Assembly (NCBI RefSeq): GCF_035582795.1 | Contig: NC_134368.1 | Span: 28,766,501 to 28,830,500, forward strand | Length of the DNA stretch: 64,000 nt | Source: Mycteria americana | Taxonomy: Eukaryota; Chordata; Aves; Ciconiiformes; Ciconiidae | Direction: 5' to 3' | In this document: piece by piece, positions 1-11,200 of the stretch | Position numbering within the stretch: the first letter of the stretch is position 1 | Layout: every line of letters starts with the position of its first letter | Translations under genes and position numbers: made by a program | The notes under the pieces: generated by a model | What the model was told of the DNA's origin: nothing | Seen by the model: the letters and a program-made list of their open reading frames with translations, nothing else | Database searches by the model: none

Positions 1-3000
1 TCTTTTATGCGCAATTTGGTCTTTTATGCATATTACGAGACATTTATAGTGGTGCCTCACATAAACTGTGCCTCCCTTGTGGAATCTCTCATTGGGGTAG
101 GTTATTGGAAGCCAGTAGCCATTACAGTGGTAATTTGAGCTGGGACAGAGTAATGGCACCACATTATGAACCAATAATGGGATACTAATGTTTGTAGTAC
201 GCTCTTGCAGTGCATAATAATGAAGGGGAAGTATAAGTTTAAAATCAATCCTTAATTAGGTGGATGACTTTCTGATTCTGAGAAACACTGAAACTTGCCC
301 AGAACTTCAGTGCTGACTCACAGCGTTTGCAGTGGTTCTGCCTTAGGATGCACAGGTCCCTACCAAGCTGTATTTCAGGGACCGTTTGCTTTAGCTTTTA
401 TAGAACAAAGCCACCTGAGCCCCTGAGTAGCTTTTCAAATCCCTTAGATTTGCATACAGTTTTATTCCTGTAGCACAAGTGATCTTATGCCATTTGGCAG
501 CACCCGCTGCTGTAGTGAACGTCACGACTTCAGCAGAATGAGAAAGGCAACACAAAGGGAAAAAGCTGGCATTTTGGGAGCAGTTAGCTTACTTTCAATC
601 AGTGCGAGGAAACAGACACTTAGCTGATGAAAATCATTTCAGTAAATAGCCTCTCATGTCTGCGGTAGCAAAGGTTGTGAACCTTCCCAGCATGGCTCAT
701 GGCTGGCTACAGGACGCCCTGCATCGGGAGGGCAGCGATTAAATCAACCTGTTGTGTTAGATCCAGTGGGAATGGCACCCACAGGGAATGCCATGGATGC
801 AGCTCTTTTCGTCTCCTGAAAGCCCTGAATATCATGCTTTAGTCACATGGGGGGGAGGAATTGATAAAATAAACAAACATATGTGATGATTAAGTCTGCC
901 ACGGTACTTACACGCGGGCTGAAATTCTCTTCTGATGCATGATGGCATCAGTTGGAGTTCACAGTGATGTAAATGGAGAGTGAAGTTGGGCTCCTCAAAG
1001 CTGAACTGCAGAACCTCTTTTTTTATTTCTGTATTTGTGATTCCGTTTTAATAAACTTGTTTTTATTTAGGACCTTTTTTTTTTAAGAACAATGTGTACG
1101 ACTTCTGTGTGCGCCCTCAGGTTCAGCTGTACCAGCTTCATAGTCCATTAAGCTAAATGGCCCTGCCATTTTCGCTAATTTTATAGATGTGGTGTAAGGG
1201 TTAGGAAACTCTGCTAAATATCTAGGAAACACATTAAAATCTGAAGAGCAGAGATACTGTATGTAGAGCACGTTCATGAGTCCATGTCTTCAAACATCTG
1301 CAAAAGCTGACAGACTGCTTGCCGGGCACTCACAGCCCAAAGGAGACGGGAGTTAAGTGAGGCAGGAAAACAGAGCAGCAGAAAGAAAACTGCCCATTTG
1401 GCATCTCCTGCTTTAAATGCTTATATTGGGAACTCCTTCATTCAAAATATTATTTGAAGTCCCCTTGCTGAAGCCTTTCAGTCTTCCTAGAAATGAATGG
1501 AAACAGATTTAAAATGGTAATATTCATGGGCCAGGAATTATTATATAAATTATTTGTATTTTCCTGTATAGATGCATTCTCTTCCTCTCAGAATATACAT
1601 TTATTATCAGCCTCTCCTCAGTTTGTTATTTACTTCCTGCTCAGAGCGCAGGTCAACCAATTCAATTTTTTAATGTCCGATCATGGTTTTAGGTCATTTA
1701 ATTTAGGGCAATTAAGTCAGTTGCTAGAAATTTCAACACATTCCAAGTCAATTCATTAAGTTTTATAATTCTTCTGAAGTTTAAATTTAACACTTTTCTG
1801 CTGAATTACAACTCTAATTAATTATCTTCTATGCTACGCATCAAAAGGACTCCTCTTCTCCTATCTTAACCTGCTAATAAATGGCAGTGTTTATGAAGAG
1901 GAATGTGCCAGATTCTCATTTGCACTAAGGCTCTTCACAAGAAATGACAGTAAAAGAGGCCTAGCAGGGGTGTAAGATGCTTTGTCTCCAGTTTTAAAGA
2001 CCCCTCTCTACTGATATTATGGACAGTTATTTTGACAGTGTCTAAATAAGCAAAGATCTAAGATTCTGTGAGTGGAGAGGCAAATAGGCAATGAATGACA
2101 AATACTAGTTCTAGGATTTAGAACCCATTATATCTATATACATCATTTTTTCTTTGGTACACTGCTCCTATATTACGATAGGAAGAGATCTTTTCTCAGT
2201 ATCGCTAGGGAGGTGCCTAACTCTCCCTGTTGACAAGACTTTTTAAGGTTCATATTTTCTCTTCTAGCAGCTCCATTGTTTTTAAAAGCCAGTCTTAGCA
2301 GTTACATAAATTGAAGTGGGGGGACAGAGAATGGGGTCATTTTTTTTCTTTCTCTGGCAAACAGGCATTTCCAGAAGCATGCTGACATTTCATCATCCTC
2401 TGGACTCTTTTGGTCTATATTTTGTGGGTGATTGCTTCCAATCCACAGTTACAGCTTCATTCCTGTCCTGTATTAGTTTAAGCACATAACCTTTTTGTCC
2501 TGAATGAAATTATTATGAGCTGTTTAGAATGCAAGGAAGGGGAGATGAGCAGTGAGCAGAACTGTCCAAGGCAGATATTTGTCCAGCTTCTATTCCTTGA
2601 CCTGAAAAATACAGAAAAATTACAGGAGAGTGATTACTTTTAATCAGCCACAATTGTAATATGACAGAGGCATTGTTGCTGTTACTGCATGTTTGTGACT
2701 ATTCTCTTCTTTATTTTTTTTTTATATTCCTACTTTAGTATTTCAGCCTTATTTTTCTTCTTAAGAATATATCTATCTAGTTGGGAGCAGCCAGGCAGGG
2801 CCTGGCAGCCAGAGCCCGTCCCACCGCCCCAGCCAGGAGCGGGGCAGCCGGGGCACCGGGGCAGCCCCAGCCCCAAGCACTGGGCTCCTCCCTGGGGATG
2901 GGGACGGACGGAGGCCAGGACCTCAGCCCGTGGGTGGGGGTTCATAAAGAGGCAGGCTGGCAGCTTCGCTTACAATCCAGGCATCCCGGGCATTTTTTAA

Positions 3001-6000
3001 ACCGTAACTCATCTGCTGCCTAAACCTCCAGGTATCTGCCCATCCATCACCGCCTAACTACCCAAATGCCTGCAACCTGAGTGCGTGCCAAACGGTTACA
3101 CAACCAGGGCTTGTACTCAGGAACAGTCTCCAGCTCATCCAGCAGAACATCTGCACAGCCACATCTGCCACCTCTTGGAACCCCTTTGCTGCCCCAGATT
3201 TCCCCGAAAGCCTGATGTTTTTTTAATGAGGTGAGTGAGACACCTGTCATGCCATTGGGGATGGCGCAGTTAGTGATGCTGGAGCTGAGCAGTCGTTCCC
3301 CATCACAGACCCGTGTCCGATACGCAGCACTGCTGCAATGCAAGCGGTCAAAAGGCAGCCGGTGAAGAAAGCGCCGTGAGCAGATGGGTAAGGAGGGGGA
3401 AGGGAAGGTCTGCACTGGGAGGCAATTATCAGTTCAGTGAAAGGGTGGATTAATCAGAGAAAGTTTTCTGGGCCAGACAAGGTTGGCGGAACTCAAATGC
3501 CTCTCTTCATTTCCCTACTATTCAACTTAATTTCCTTCTGGAGGCATGTTTCTACCCTCTGCAGCGTGCAAAGGAAGAAATTGCAGTTTGTTTCCCATTC
3601 CACCCTCATCATCCACCTACTGAGCAGTCGCTGCTTATTTTCATGCCCTTGACTCCAGCCTCAAGCCCCCTCTCATGACCTCTCCCATATGGCACAGAGG
3701 TGCTGCTGGCGTCCCCCCAGCAAATCTGCCAACGATTCCCATCTCGACCTAGGAAAATCATGGTCGCCGAGCACACTGCACCTGCTTCTGCTCCCTCTAG
3801 GACCCTCCAGGGACACTTTCCCACCCGGGTGTCATGGCGGTGCAGGGAGAGCCCAGGCACAGCTGGTGCGGCAGGGCTGCAAGTCCTCTCCTCCTACAGC
3901 TCTATGCCATGCAAGTTCAGGAGAAGCTGAGATCAGCTCATCAGCATCACCACCTGGGTTCTGCTCAGCAAGGGGCCGTGCACCTGCAGGTGCCTATCTG
4001 TCTATACGGGAATTGTTTAAGACTCCTTCTCTGGGGCAGCACCTCGGCAGCTTGCTGCAGCTTGGGCGAGTGTCGCGTGGTTGATACAAGTGGCTGTGTG
4101 ATCTTCCGCTGCCCTCTCTGCACTTCCCACTAGCTCTGTCTTATTTTTATGCAAGGAGAGACAAAGTTGGCTGCCGGCCCAGATTTGCAGCTGGTGTCTC
4201 TAGAAGAAAGCTTACAGAGGGGAAAAAACCACAAACCAATAAACAAAATAATCCAAATTCCATGCTGAATCCGCAGACTATGCAGTTGGCATCGTTCAGC
4301 CATGTAAGACATTGGAGACAGAGAAGGAGGTTAAGGCTATAACTACTTTCTCCTGTGGTGGGGAGAGCAGCAGTAGTCACCCTCTCTCCTCTAGTAGTGT
4401 CCAATAAACTCAGAATTCCAGGTTGGAGCAATGCTTTTAGTTACAATGGCTCTGCTGTGCAGTCCAGGAGTTACAGCCTGAAAAAGAAGGAGGAAGAAAA
4501 TAGGAATTTGCCGATGATGGTTTACAGAGAATACACTATGCCACTGCCAAAAAATATTCCCGCTGCCAGAAATAAACAGTGCGCTCTTTCAAAACAGTGT
4601 CAAAAAAAGCAGCTTGTTTTCCCACCTGGATTGTATACAGAACAGCAGAGGACAGAAGGTACAGAAATAGTGATTCTGCAAGGAGGACAATATACCTTTT
4701 CTACCATTCAGCATTGCACTTGGGTAATATAAGCAGACTTGCAAATGTTAAGCGTTGCAACAGCTAAAAGCAGTGATGGGCCAGCAAATTGTTTCAGACA
4801 AGTGTTTTCCACAGAGGCTGAGCAGCCTCTTTTCAAGGTTGCCTTTGAGGAACTTTGGGTGGAATGTCCTATGCAGTCAGAGAGCAGAAAAGTGCCCTCC
4901 AGCCACCTACCCCAGTACTTCTGCCTGGTGGATGGGGTTACTTGGAGGATTCACCTGTGTGGCATTAAGCTGGAGAGACCCTGTCTTGAGTATCTGAAAA
5001 GGTCTGGGTCTCCATTCTTACAGGTTGCAAAACTGTTAAATGTTCATTTTTTAAATTGTTTAACCGGTCTTTCTGAGGAACGTGATGCTCTTCCAGCTAT
5101 CGCTCTTCTATGAGGTAAGATCTCATGGCTACCAGCTGCATCAGAATATTGCTCTGTGCTGCTAGGACTTGAAAAGATGGGAAGCCTAAGGATGCAATTA
5201 TAAGGCATTAATCCTGCAACTGGATACCCATGGGCAAGAACCCCATTCATTCACAGACCTTTGCCCAACCAGAGTTTCTTGCTTAAACATTAGGCTGCAG
5301 GACTAGGGCCTATGAAAAACCATCCTCATCCATTCAGGAGCTTTCCCGCTTAGTGACACATGACAAAATTTCTCAGCCGTCCCACACCAACCAGACTGTT
5401 CAGTATGGGAATAGATCGTATGTAAGTGCTTCTTCCTCTATTTTGCAGTCGCGTGATATGATTTGTAAGTTAGTTCATCACACAGTTGATGAGCAAAGTA
5501 ATTTGATAAATCTTAAAAATATGAAAGTGTCAAAGAAGAAGATAGGTAATTAGGAAGATTTGGTGCAGAAAAGCATGGTCTAGACACGACTTGATTTAAC
5601 TCACAGGGAGTTTCATTGATTTAAAAACAAAAGAGTATGAAGAGATTGTGATCTTACCCCACACTGTAATAAAGTTTAAACAGAACCATTCTAAGGAATA
5701 CTAATAGAAATTACAGAGAACAACCAATCTCTTTGCATTCATGTTACATTCATTTCAATGGTCCCAGTTCCTGTTTTGTCATTTTCAATTGTCTTGAGGC
5801 AGAAGATAAGTCTTTATGCTTAACTGTAAAGCACTAACCATGCATCTCATGCAAAATAAATAAAAAATGAATCATGATAGGCATTCCAGGATATTAAGTA
5901 AATCAGCACACTCCTACCGCATCAATAATCATTCTTACTGATTATCCTTGGGTGACTGAGGCACCAGCAGGGAACAGGAAAAAGAAATAACACATCTTCA

Positions 6001-6811
6001 GAACTGGGAGGAATCATCAACCAGATAATCACATAAGCACGTTTACAGCTTAAAAACCTGGTATCTTATGAGCTGAAAATAATCCTTTAATAGTTGCAGT
6101 AAAAACAAGATATGATAATTCTGGACACAGGCCCTGCATAATATTGCAGTTTTGCTGAGATCTTCTGAAGTCAAGATCATGATGGGATGTGGCACAAATC
6201 CAAAAACGTAATTCCTGGCAGTCGTATATGGCACTTGCACCACTGTTAAGGCATGATCTATGAAATTACATCCGTGTTTTCTAAGGTGGGGTATTGATGG
6301 TGTTCAAGAGATGAGGCCCATGATGGCTGCTACAAAGTCAAGCAGGTTCTCGGCTCCTGAGCACCAGCTAGGAACTATTCAATAAGCTGGGAGCCCCAGC
6401 CCACAAGAGGTCCATCAGCAGACAATCAAGATAATCACGTGGGGAGGATGAATTTAAAGCACCTAAAGATCTCGCTGCTCCCTAGGTACTTAGAGACTGA
6501 AGAAAACCACTCAAATCACTTTCACAGCCATGGAGAAGCTTTTTGTCCTGTTCTTGACATTCTTTCCCCTCCATGACAGCTTCACTGTGTGTAGATTTAC
6601 AGAGGGACACAGAAACCTTCTGTAGATTTTCAGGAACACTGATGTACAGCTAATTCATTGGAAGCTCGTATGCGTAAGAGTTCTTCCCATTTCTGTACCC
6701 CACAGAGCAGCTCTATTGCTTGCCTCCTGCTGAGGTGCCTATCACAGGCTGGCTCAGGCAATTGTTGTTTACCACAGTGTGGGAATGAGACGGACTCACA
6801 AGGAGTATTAA
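1..6811. other. Non-coding DNA, no gene seen
   Basis: I see no supported gene here. The open frames are short (at most about 130 codons), lie on both strands over the same bases, and none shows a recognisable motif. The DNA is A+T-rich except for a GC-rich patch near 2.8-2.95 kb and a moderately CpG-containing stretch near 3.25-3.42 kb. Poly-T runs occur near 1.08 kb and 2.71 kb. It may be intergenic sequence downstream of the minus-strand gene at 15-16.6 kb, but that is inference. Confidence 0.6.
2780..2965. repeat. GC-rich low-complexity patch
   Basis: This stretch is built of repeated CAGCC, GGGGC and CCAGCC words in otherwise A+T-rich DNA. Both strands stay open over it (103 codons on plus, 71 on minus), as expected of GC-rich low-complexity DNA with few stop triplets, so the open frames are not evidence of coding. 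It could be an expanded simple sequence or a fragment of an unrecognised avian repeat. Confidence 0.45.
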
Positions 6812-7000
6812 GACATAGCTCTTGTCAGACAAACTTGATTATTCCTTTCAGTAAGGACTACACAATTAGTGGATGAAGGGAATGGGGACAGTATAATAAT
6901 TCCTGATTTCAATTTCAGGAAACTTTACTGGTGAAATTAATTCAAATTGACTTGGAGTGGAAGTGAGAAGCTGCAGTTAAAGATGACTGGCAGGTCCTAT
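6812..7000 (+). repeat. Ancient CR1-like LINE fragment (reverse transcriptase part)
   Basis: The order of words 'CTTGTCAGACAAACTTGATT', then 'GTGGATGAAGGGAATGG', then 'CTGATTTCAATTTCAGG' parallels the stretch of old CR1/L3-type LINE reverse transcriptase genes that reads roughly 'SCQTNL', 'VDKGN' and then the motif-A region 'DFSKAF'. The match is by eye and heavily diverged, and no open frame survives. The fragment ends close to the solo LTR, so the LTR inserted beside or into it. Boundaries are approximate. Confidence 0.5.
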
Positions 7001-7080
7001 TGAGAAGAGGGGAAGGGCATAGCGATCATTGCAGAGATACCTGGAGTTTTTCAGAGACAGGAAAAAAAAGAGTTATGTGC

Positions 7081-7085
7081 ACAAG
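7081..7085. repeat. Target-site duplication, left copy (ACAAG)
   Basis: Five bases ACAAG lie immediately outside the left terminus of the LTR and match exactly the five bases outside its right terminus at 8204-8208. This is the footprint of an integrase-mediated insertion. Confidence 0.8.
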
Positions 7086-7270
7086 TGTGGGGGGTTGACC
7101 CTGGCTGGACGCCAGGTGCCCACCAAAGCTGCTCTGTCACTCCCCTCCTCAGCTGGACAGGGGAGAGAAAACATAACAAAAGGCTCATGGGGCGAGATAA
7201 GGATGGGGAGAGATCACTCACCAATTACCATCATGGGCAAAACAGACTCGACTGGGGGAAATTGGTTTAA

Positions 7271-7276
7271 TTTATT
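7271..7276 (-). promoter_or_regulatory. LTR polyadenylation signal AATAAA
   Basis: TTTATT on the plus strand gives AATAAA in the LTR's own orientation, about 185 bp before its 3' terminus. It is in the right order (after the TATA box) to define the end of the R region. Confidence 0.5.
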
Positions 7277-7480
7277 ACCAATCAAATCAGAGTAGGATAA
7301 TGAGAAATAAACCCAAATCTTAAAACACCTTCCCCCCACCCCTCCCTTCCTCCCAGGCTCAACTTCACTCCTGATTTCTCCACCTCCTCCCCCCAGCAGT
7401 GCAGGGGGACGGGGAATGGGGGTTGTGGTCAGTTCACCACACGTTGTCTCTGCCGCTCCTTCCTCCTCACACTCTTCCCC

Positions 7481-7910
7481 TGCTCCAGCGTGGGTCCCTC
7501 CCATGGGAGACAGTCCTCCACAAACTTCTCCAACGTGAGTCCTTCCCATGGGCTGCAGTTCTTCACAAACTGCTCCAGCGTGGGTCCCTTCCACGGGGTG
7601 CAGTCCTTCAGGAACAGACTGCTCCAGCGTGGGTCCCCCACGGGCTCACAAGTCCTGCCAGCAAACCTGCTCCAGCGTGGGCTCCTCTCTCCACGGGTCC
7701 ACAGGTCATGCCAGGAGCCTGCCCCAGCGCGGGCTCTCCACGGGGTCATAGACTCCTTTGGGCGTCCACCTGCTCCGGCTTGGGTCCTCCACGGACTGCA
7801 GGTGGATATCTGCTCCACCATGGCCCTCCATGGGCTGCAGGGGACAGCCTGCCTCACCATGGTCTTCACCAGGGGCTGCAGGGGAATCTCTGCTCCGGCG
7901 CCTGGAGCAC
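7481..7910. repeat. Imperfect tandem array inside the LTR, 10 units of 39-52 bp
   Basis: The core TGCTCCAGCGTGGGTCC, with variants, recurs at about 7481, 7526, 7571, 7620, 7668, 7720, 7771, 7811, 7850 and 7891. Most units follow it with CACGGG or CATGGG and GGCTGCAG-like or TCC..CCA words. The spacings I counted are 45, 45, 49, 48, 52, 51, 40, 39 and 41 bp, so the last part of the array has a shorter period. Read in LTR orientation it lies downstream of the TATA box, in what would be the transcribed R region. Long open frames across it on both strands (218 codons plus, 146 minus) come from its stop-poor repeated composition and are not genes. Confidence 0.8.
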
Positions 7911-8015
7911 CTCCTCCCCTCCTTCTTCACTGGCCTTGGTGTCTGCAGAGTTGTTTCCCTCACATATTCTCACTCCTCTCTCTGGCTGCAATTGCTGTTG
8001 CAGTTTTTTCCCCTT

Positions 8016-8023
8016 CTTAAATA
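8016..8023 (-). promoter_or_regulatory. LTR TATA-like box TATTTAAG
   Basis: CTTAAATA on the plus strand reads TATTTAAG in LTR orientation, about 180 bp inside the 5' terminus. Position and sequence fit a U3 core promoter. Activity cannot be judged from sequence. Confidence 0.5.
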
Positions 8024-8203
8024 CGTTATCCCAGAGGTGCTACCAATGTTGCTGATGGGCTCGGCCTTGGCCAGTGGCAGGTCCGTCTTGGAGCCGGCTG
8101 GCATTGGCTCTATTGGACATAGGGGAAGCTTCTAGCAGCTTCTCACAGAAGCCACCCCTGTAGTCTACCCGCTAGCAAAACCTTGCCATGCAAACCTAAT
8201 ACA

Positions 8204-8208
8204 ACAAG
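8204..8208. repeat. Target-site duplication, right copy (ACAAG)
   Basis: Exact copy of the five bases left of the LTR at 7081-7085. The bases between the two copies then begin TG and end CA, which fixes the LTR ends. Confidence 0.8.
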
Positions 8209-11200
8209 TCTCAGTGAATGCCAGAGGGATTTGGGGATCTCTCACCTGTGTGCCTTTGAAAATCTCTCTCATAGTTTTTATTTGCCATGTTCTCTAATTA
8301 TCTAAGATAAAGTAAGTGGGATGTTCATGAAATTCAGTTAAAAAAAAAAAAAAAGAAAGACTCATGAGTAATTAGTAACATAAAGAAAGGTAAAATGTGA
8401 CTGAACTTTTGAAGAAAATGGTCGGGTTAGAAATAATTGAAAATCTGTGCTGTGTATTTCCAGAGGCCTGAAGTAACCAGGAGAAAGAGATGTTAAAAAA
8501 AAAAAAAAAAGTCAAGAAAAGTGATTCAGACCAGACATAAGTTTGCAAGATAAGGAGGCAGTAAAAAAAAGACCATACAATAATGAATTCTGTATGTGGA
8601 AACATCCCATCACAGTGCAGGAAGGGAATAGCTTTTTTGTCTACCTCTGTCCTTCCATTACTGACCAAAACTAGAATATGTGCATTTGTGGGTACCTCTT
8701 TCCCAAAAGAATATTGAACAGTTGGAAGAAGTTCAAGGACAGTGACAAGACATGTTTGAAAAGACAGACCTGTACCCCATGTCAGTGGAGATGCTTGTCA
8801 GGGAAATTCCAGGTAATTATTCACACAAATTTAGTGACTGTAGTCACAAAAATAGAAGCCAAGCCTACTTTCTCTTCAGGGAACAAGAGGGCGCTGCTTA
8901 ATTTTTCCACGAGGACATTCTGGACTAGTGTCATAAAACCTGTGAAAGAGCAACTGTTTTTTTTCCCAAAGACTAGGCTTAGTGAAACCGAGCTTTCCCT
9001 TGGGGAAGGGTACGCGAGGGCTTCCTGTCCCTTCCTGTCTGGAGATGGAAGCACCACATGCCATGTCCTGGAGGGCTTCTAACCCTTTGGGATGCCTCCA
9101 AATCCACAGTGGCACGGAGGACTATTTTAACCCTATCTTCTTTAAGCTCGTTTCTCGACTGCATGGCAGGTGTTCAATCACTCATCAGTCATCTCAACTG
9201 CTGATGTCAGAAGGTTACTAATGTAATTTAAAACAAGGGTAGGTATAAATCAGAACAATTCAGGGCCAAAGTGTCAGTGACTGTTTTGTGCTGCATTGAA
9301 TCTAATGCTACCTTCGACAGAAAAATGACACCACATGAAGCACACAATTCACCTGAATAGGAAGAGAAACAGAAAAAAAGCTTTTTGGGTCATCGATTGA
9401 TGGTTTCCACACTTCATCCTAGGCCAAACTAGCAGTCTAGTAGGAATGAGAAATATTCCATCAGGTGTTGCCCGCTGTCAAAATTTACATTTACTGTGTA
9501 CAGTATACATTTATGAAGAAAACAATCTTTCAGAAATTTATCATGAGGTATCTAAGCTTTGGGCACATTATGAATTGATTAATATTAAATTAATTAATTG
9601 CATGCATGTTAAGCAGATAGTAGATAAAGTGATAGTATTTCAGCATTAAGTGTTGCTGTGGAATCTGGAAAGATTATTTATTGCCTATTTGTGATCTCCC
9701 TTCCTTTTATGTTAATTTATTTCACTTCTTGTTGCTGGTACTCATCTGTTTGGGGGTGACTTCTTGCTAAAAATTACGCTGCATTGTAATTGAAATACTT
9801 AACATGCTCAGTACTAGAACTTCATCTAATATGTGTATGAAAGATTATATGATCTAGGATCTCGGAACTAATCCCATCAATCTATTTCTACATTACCTTT
9901 TTCTGTATATAAAGGAACATAAAGTAACATTGTGAAGAAATATAGGAATTTTAAAAGGCAATGCAACACAGAGACACAGAAATTCCCACTGCCTTCATCT
10001 GGTCTGTTATTGTTTTTTACAATCCCTTTTCCTTTCTTATTATCTGAGGGGAAGAGATGGCCCAGCAAGAAGAGGAGGAGTCCTTAGAGGAGGATAAAAT
10101 TCCCAAATATTTATTCTCTTATATTCATCTCTAACTGCACTGACTCCATTTGTGCTTTTCCCCAATGTGTCTTACCCAATCTAATGCCTGCAGCTGAGGA
10201 GTGCCAGGGTGCCAGGCTCCAAACAGATGGGAGCACAGTCGGTGCTGAGTTTCTCTTCTGGGTGCCACTTGTACTCTGTTTTCTCAGCACCCCATTTCAC
10301 CCTGTCACGAGCCCAGTTTCAAAGAAGGAACAGTGTGCTAAAGCAGCAGAGATTGCCACCTTCTGCTGTGGAGCTACGGGTAAGGGCACCAGGATTTGGT
10401 CCCGTGGGACAGCTGTTTTCTGTGCAAACAGTGATGATCCAGCAGAATAAAACAACGGTCCCAGTTCAGATACAGTGATGCAGGGTATACATATATATAC
10501 ATATGCCTTCACGATACCTCTGTGAAGGCAGGTATCCCCTACGGCAGCCTGCAATGAATAGTATATCTCCATGAAGGGACATACTGCATGAATAGTAGCT
10601 CTTACAGCTCTTCTTACCTGCACCAGCCTCTCGCAGCCCAGCATCACCACATCTGAACTGGGATGACCGATTTAGCTGCGGTACCAACACACAGCAGGTG
10701 TGGCTGGCAAACTGGATGCTGACAGCATCAGCGGCTCATTTACCGGTGAATAATGTCTTTGTGGCTCGCTTCATTGGGTGACTGGACAGTGCTAAAGGTA
10801 CCGGATGCCTGACAGTCTGCAAGAGAGCACCAGCTGTAGGCCGATGTGACTCTGCCCTCCAGCTTGTGCTTTATGGCGTCTTCTTGCCAGCAGTGCTGAA
10901 GGTTATTCAAACCAGCAACATTTCCAGTGTGCCCAGCCTCCTCCATCATTTTCCAGGGTGAAGGCTACGGTAGTGCCTTCTGAATTTGGATATGTGTCTT
11001 CAAGCAAGGAACAGATAAGGTCTGAAATAAGACCGACTGTATGAATGTCCATAGTAACAATGGAAAAGAGAGGGGTAGAGCGGAAAATATGAAACAGGTC
11101 GAAAATTACTTCTCGATAACAGATCCTGGAAAAGAAGAAACTACTTGATGGCCCGCAATATATAAGCTGAAGTAATGTGTGAATGCTATTTTTATGGTGA

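Larger units (their letters stand above)
7086..8203 (-). mobile_element. Endogenous retrovirus solo LTR, 1118 bp, minus orientation
   Basis: Read on the minus strand the element begins TGTATTAGG at 8203 and ends CCCCCCACA at 7086, giving the TG...CA termini of retroviral LTRs, and it is flanked by a perfect 5-bp duplication ACAAG. In the same orientation a TATTTAAG box sits at 8023-8016 and an AATAAA signal at 7276-7271. No gag, pol or env sequence is attached, so this is a solo LTR left by recombination between two LTRs. I recall closely similar sequence as a common avian LTR. A 5-bp duplication is more usual for class III (ERVL-like) elements than for alpha- or beta-like ones (6 bp), but the class is inference. 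The termini and the duplication are intact, which suggests a fairly young insertion. Confidence 0.87.

Noticed and set aside
3047..3415. A 122-codon minus frame and a plus-strand GGTAAGG donor-like site in a CpG-containing stretch.
   Set aside because: No matching acceptor or domain was found and overlapping frames exist on both strands; composition alone can explain it.
4739..5113. A 124-codon plus frame.
   Set aside because: No recognisable motif, not splice-bounded, and an overlapping frame of 80 codons exists on the same strand.
10486..10506. An AT-alternating near-palindrome (GTATACATATATATACATATG).
   Set aside because: It is a short imperfect TA-rich microsatellite, not a regulatory palindrome I can support.
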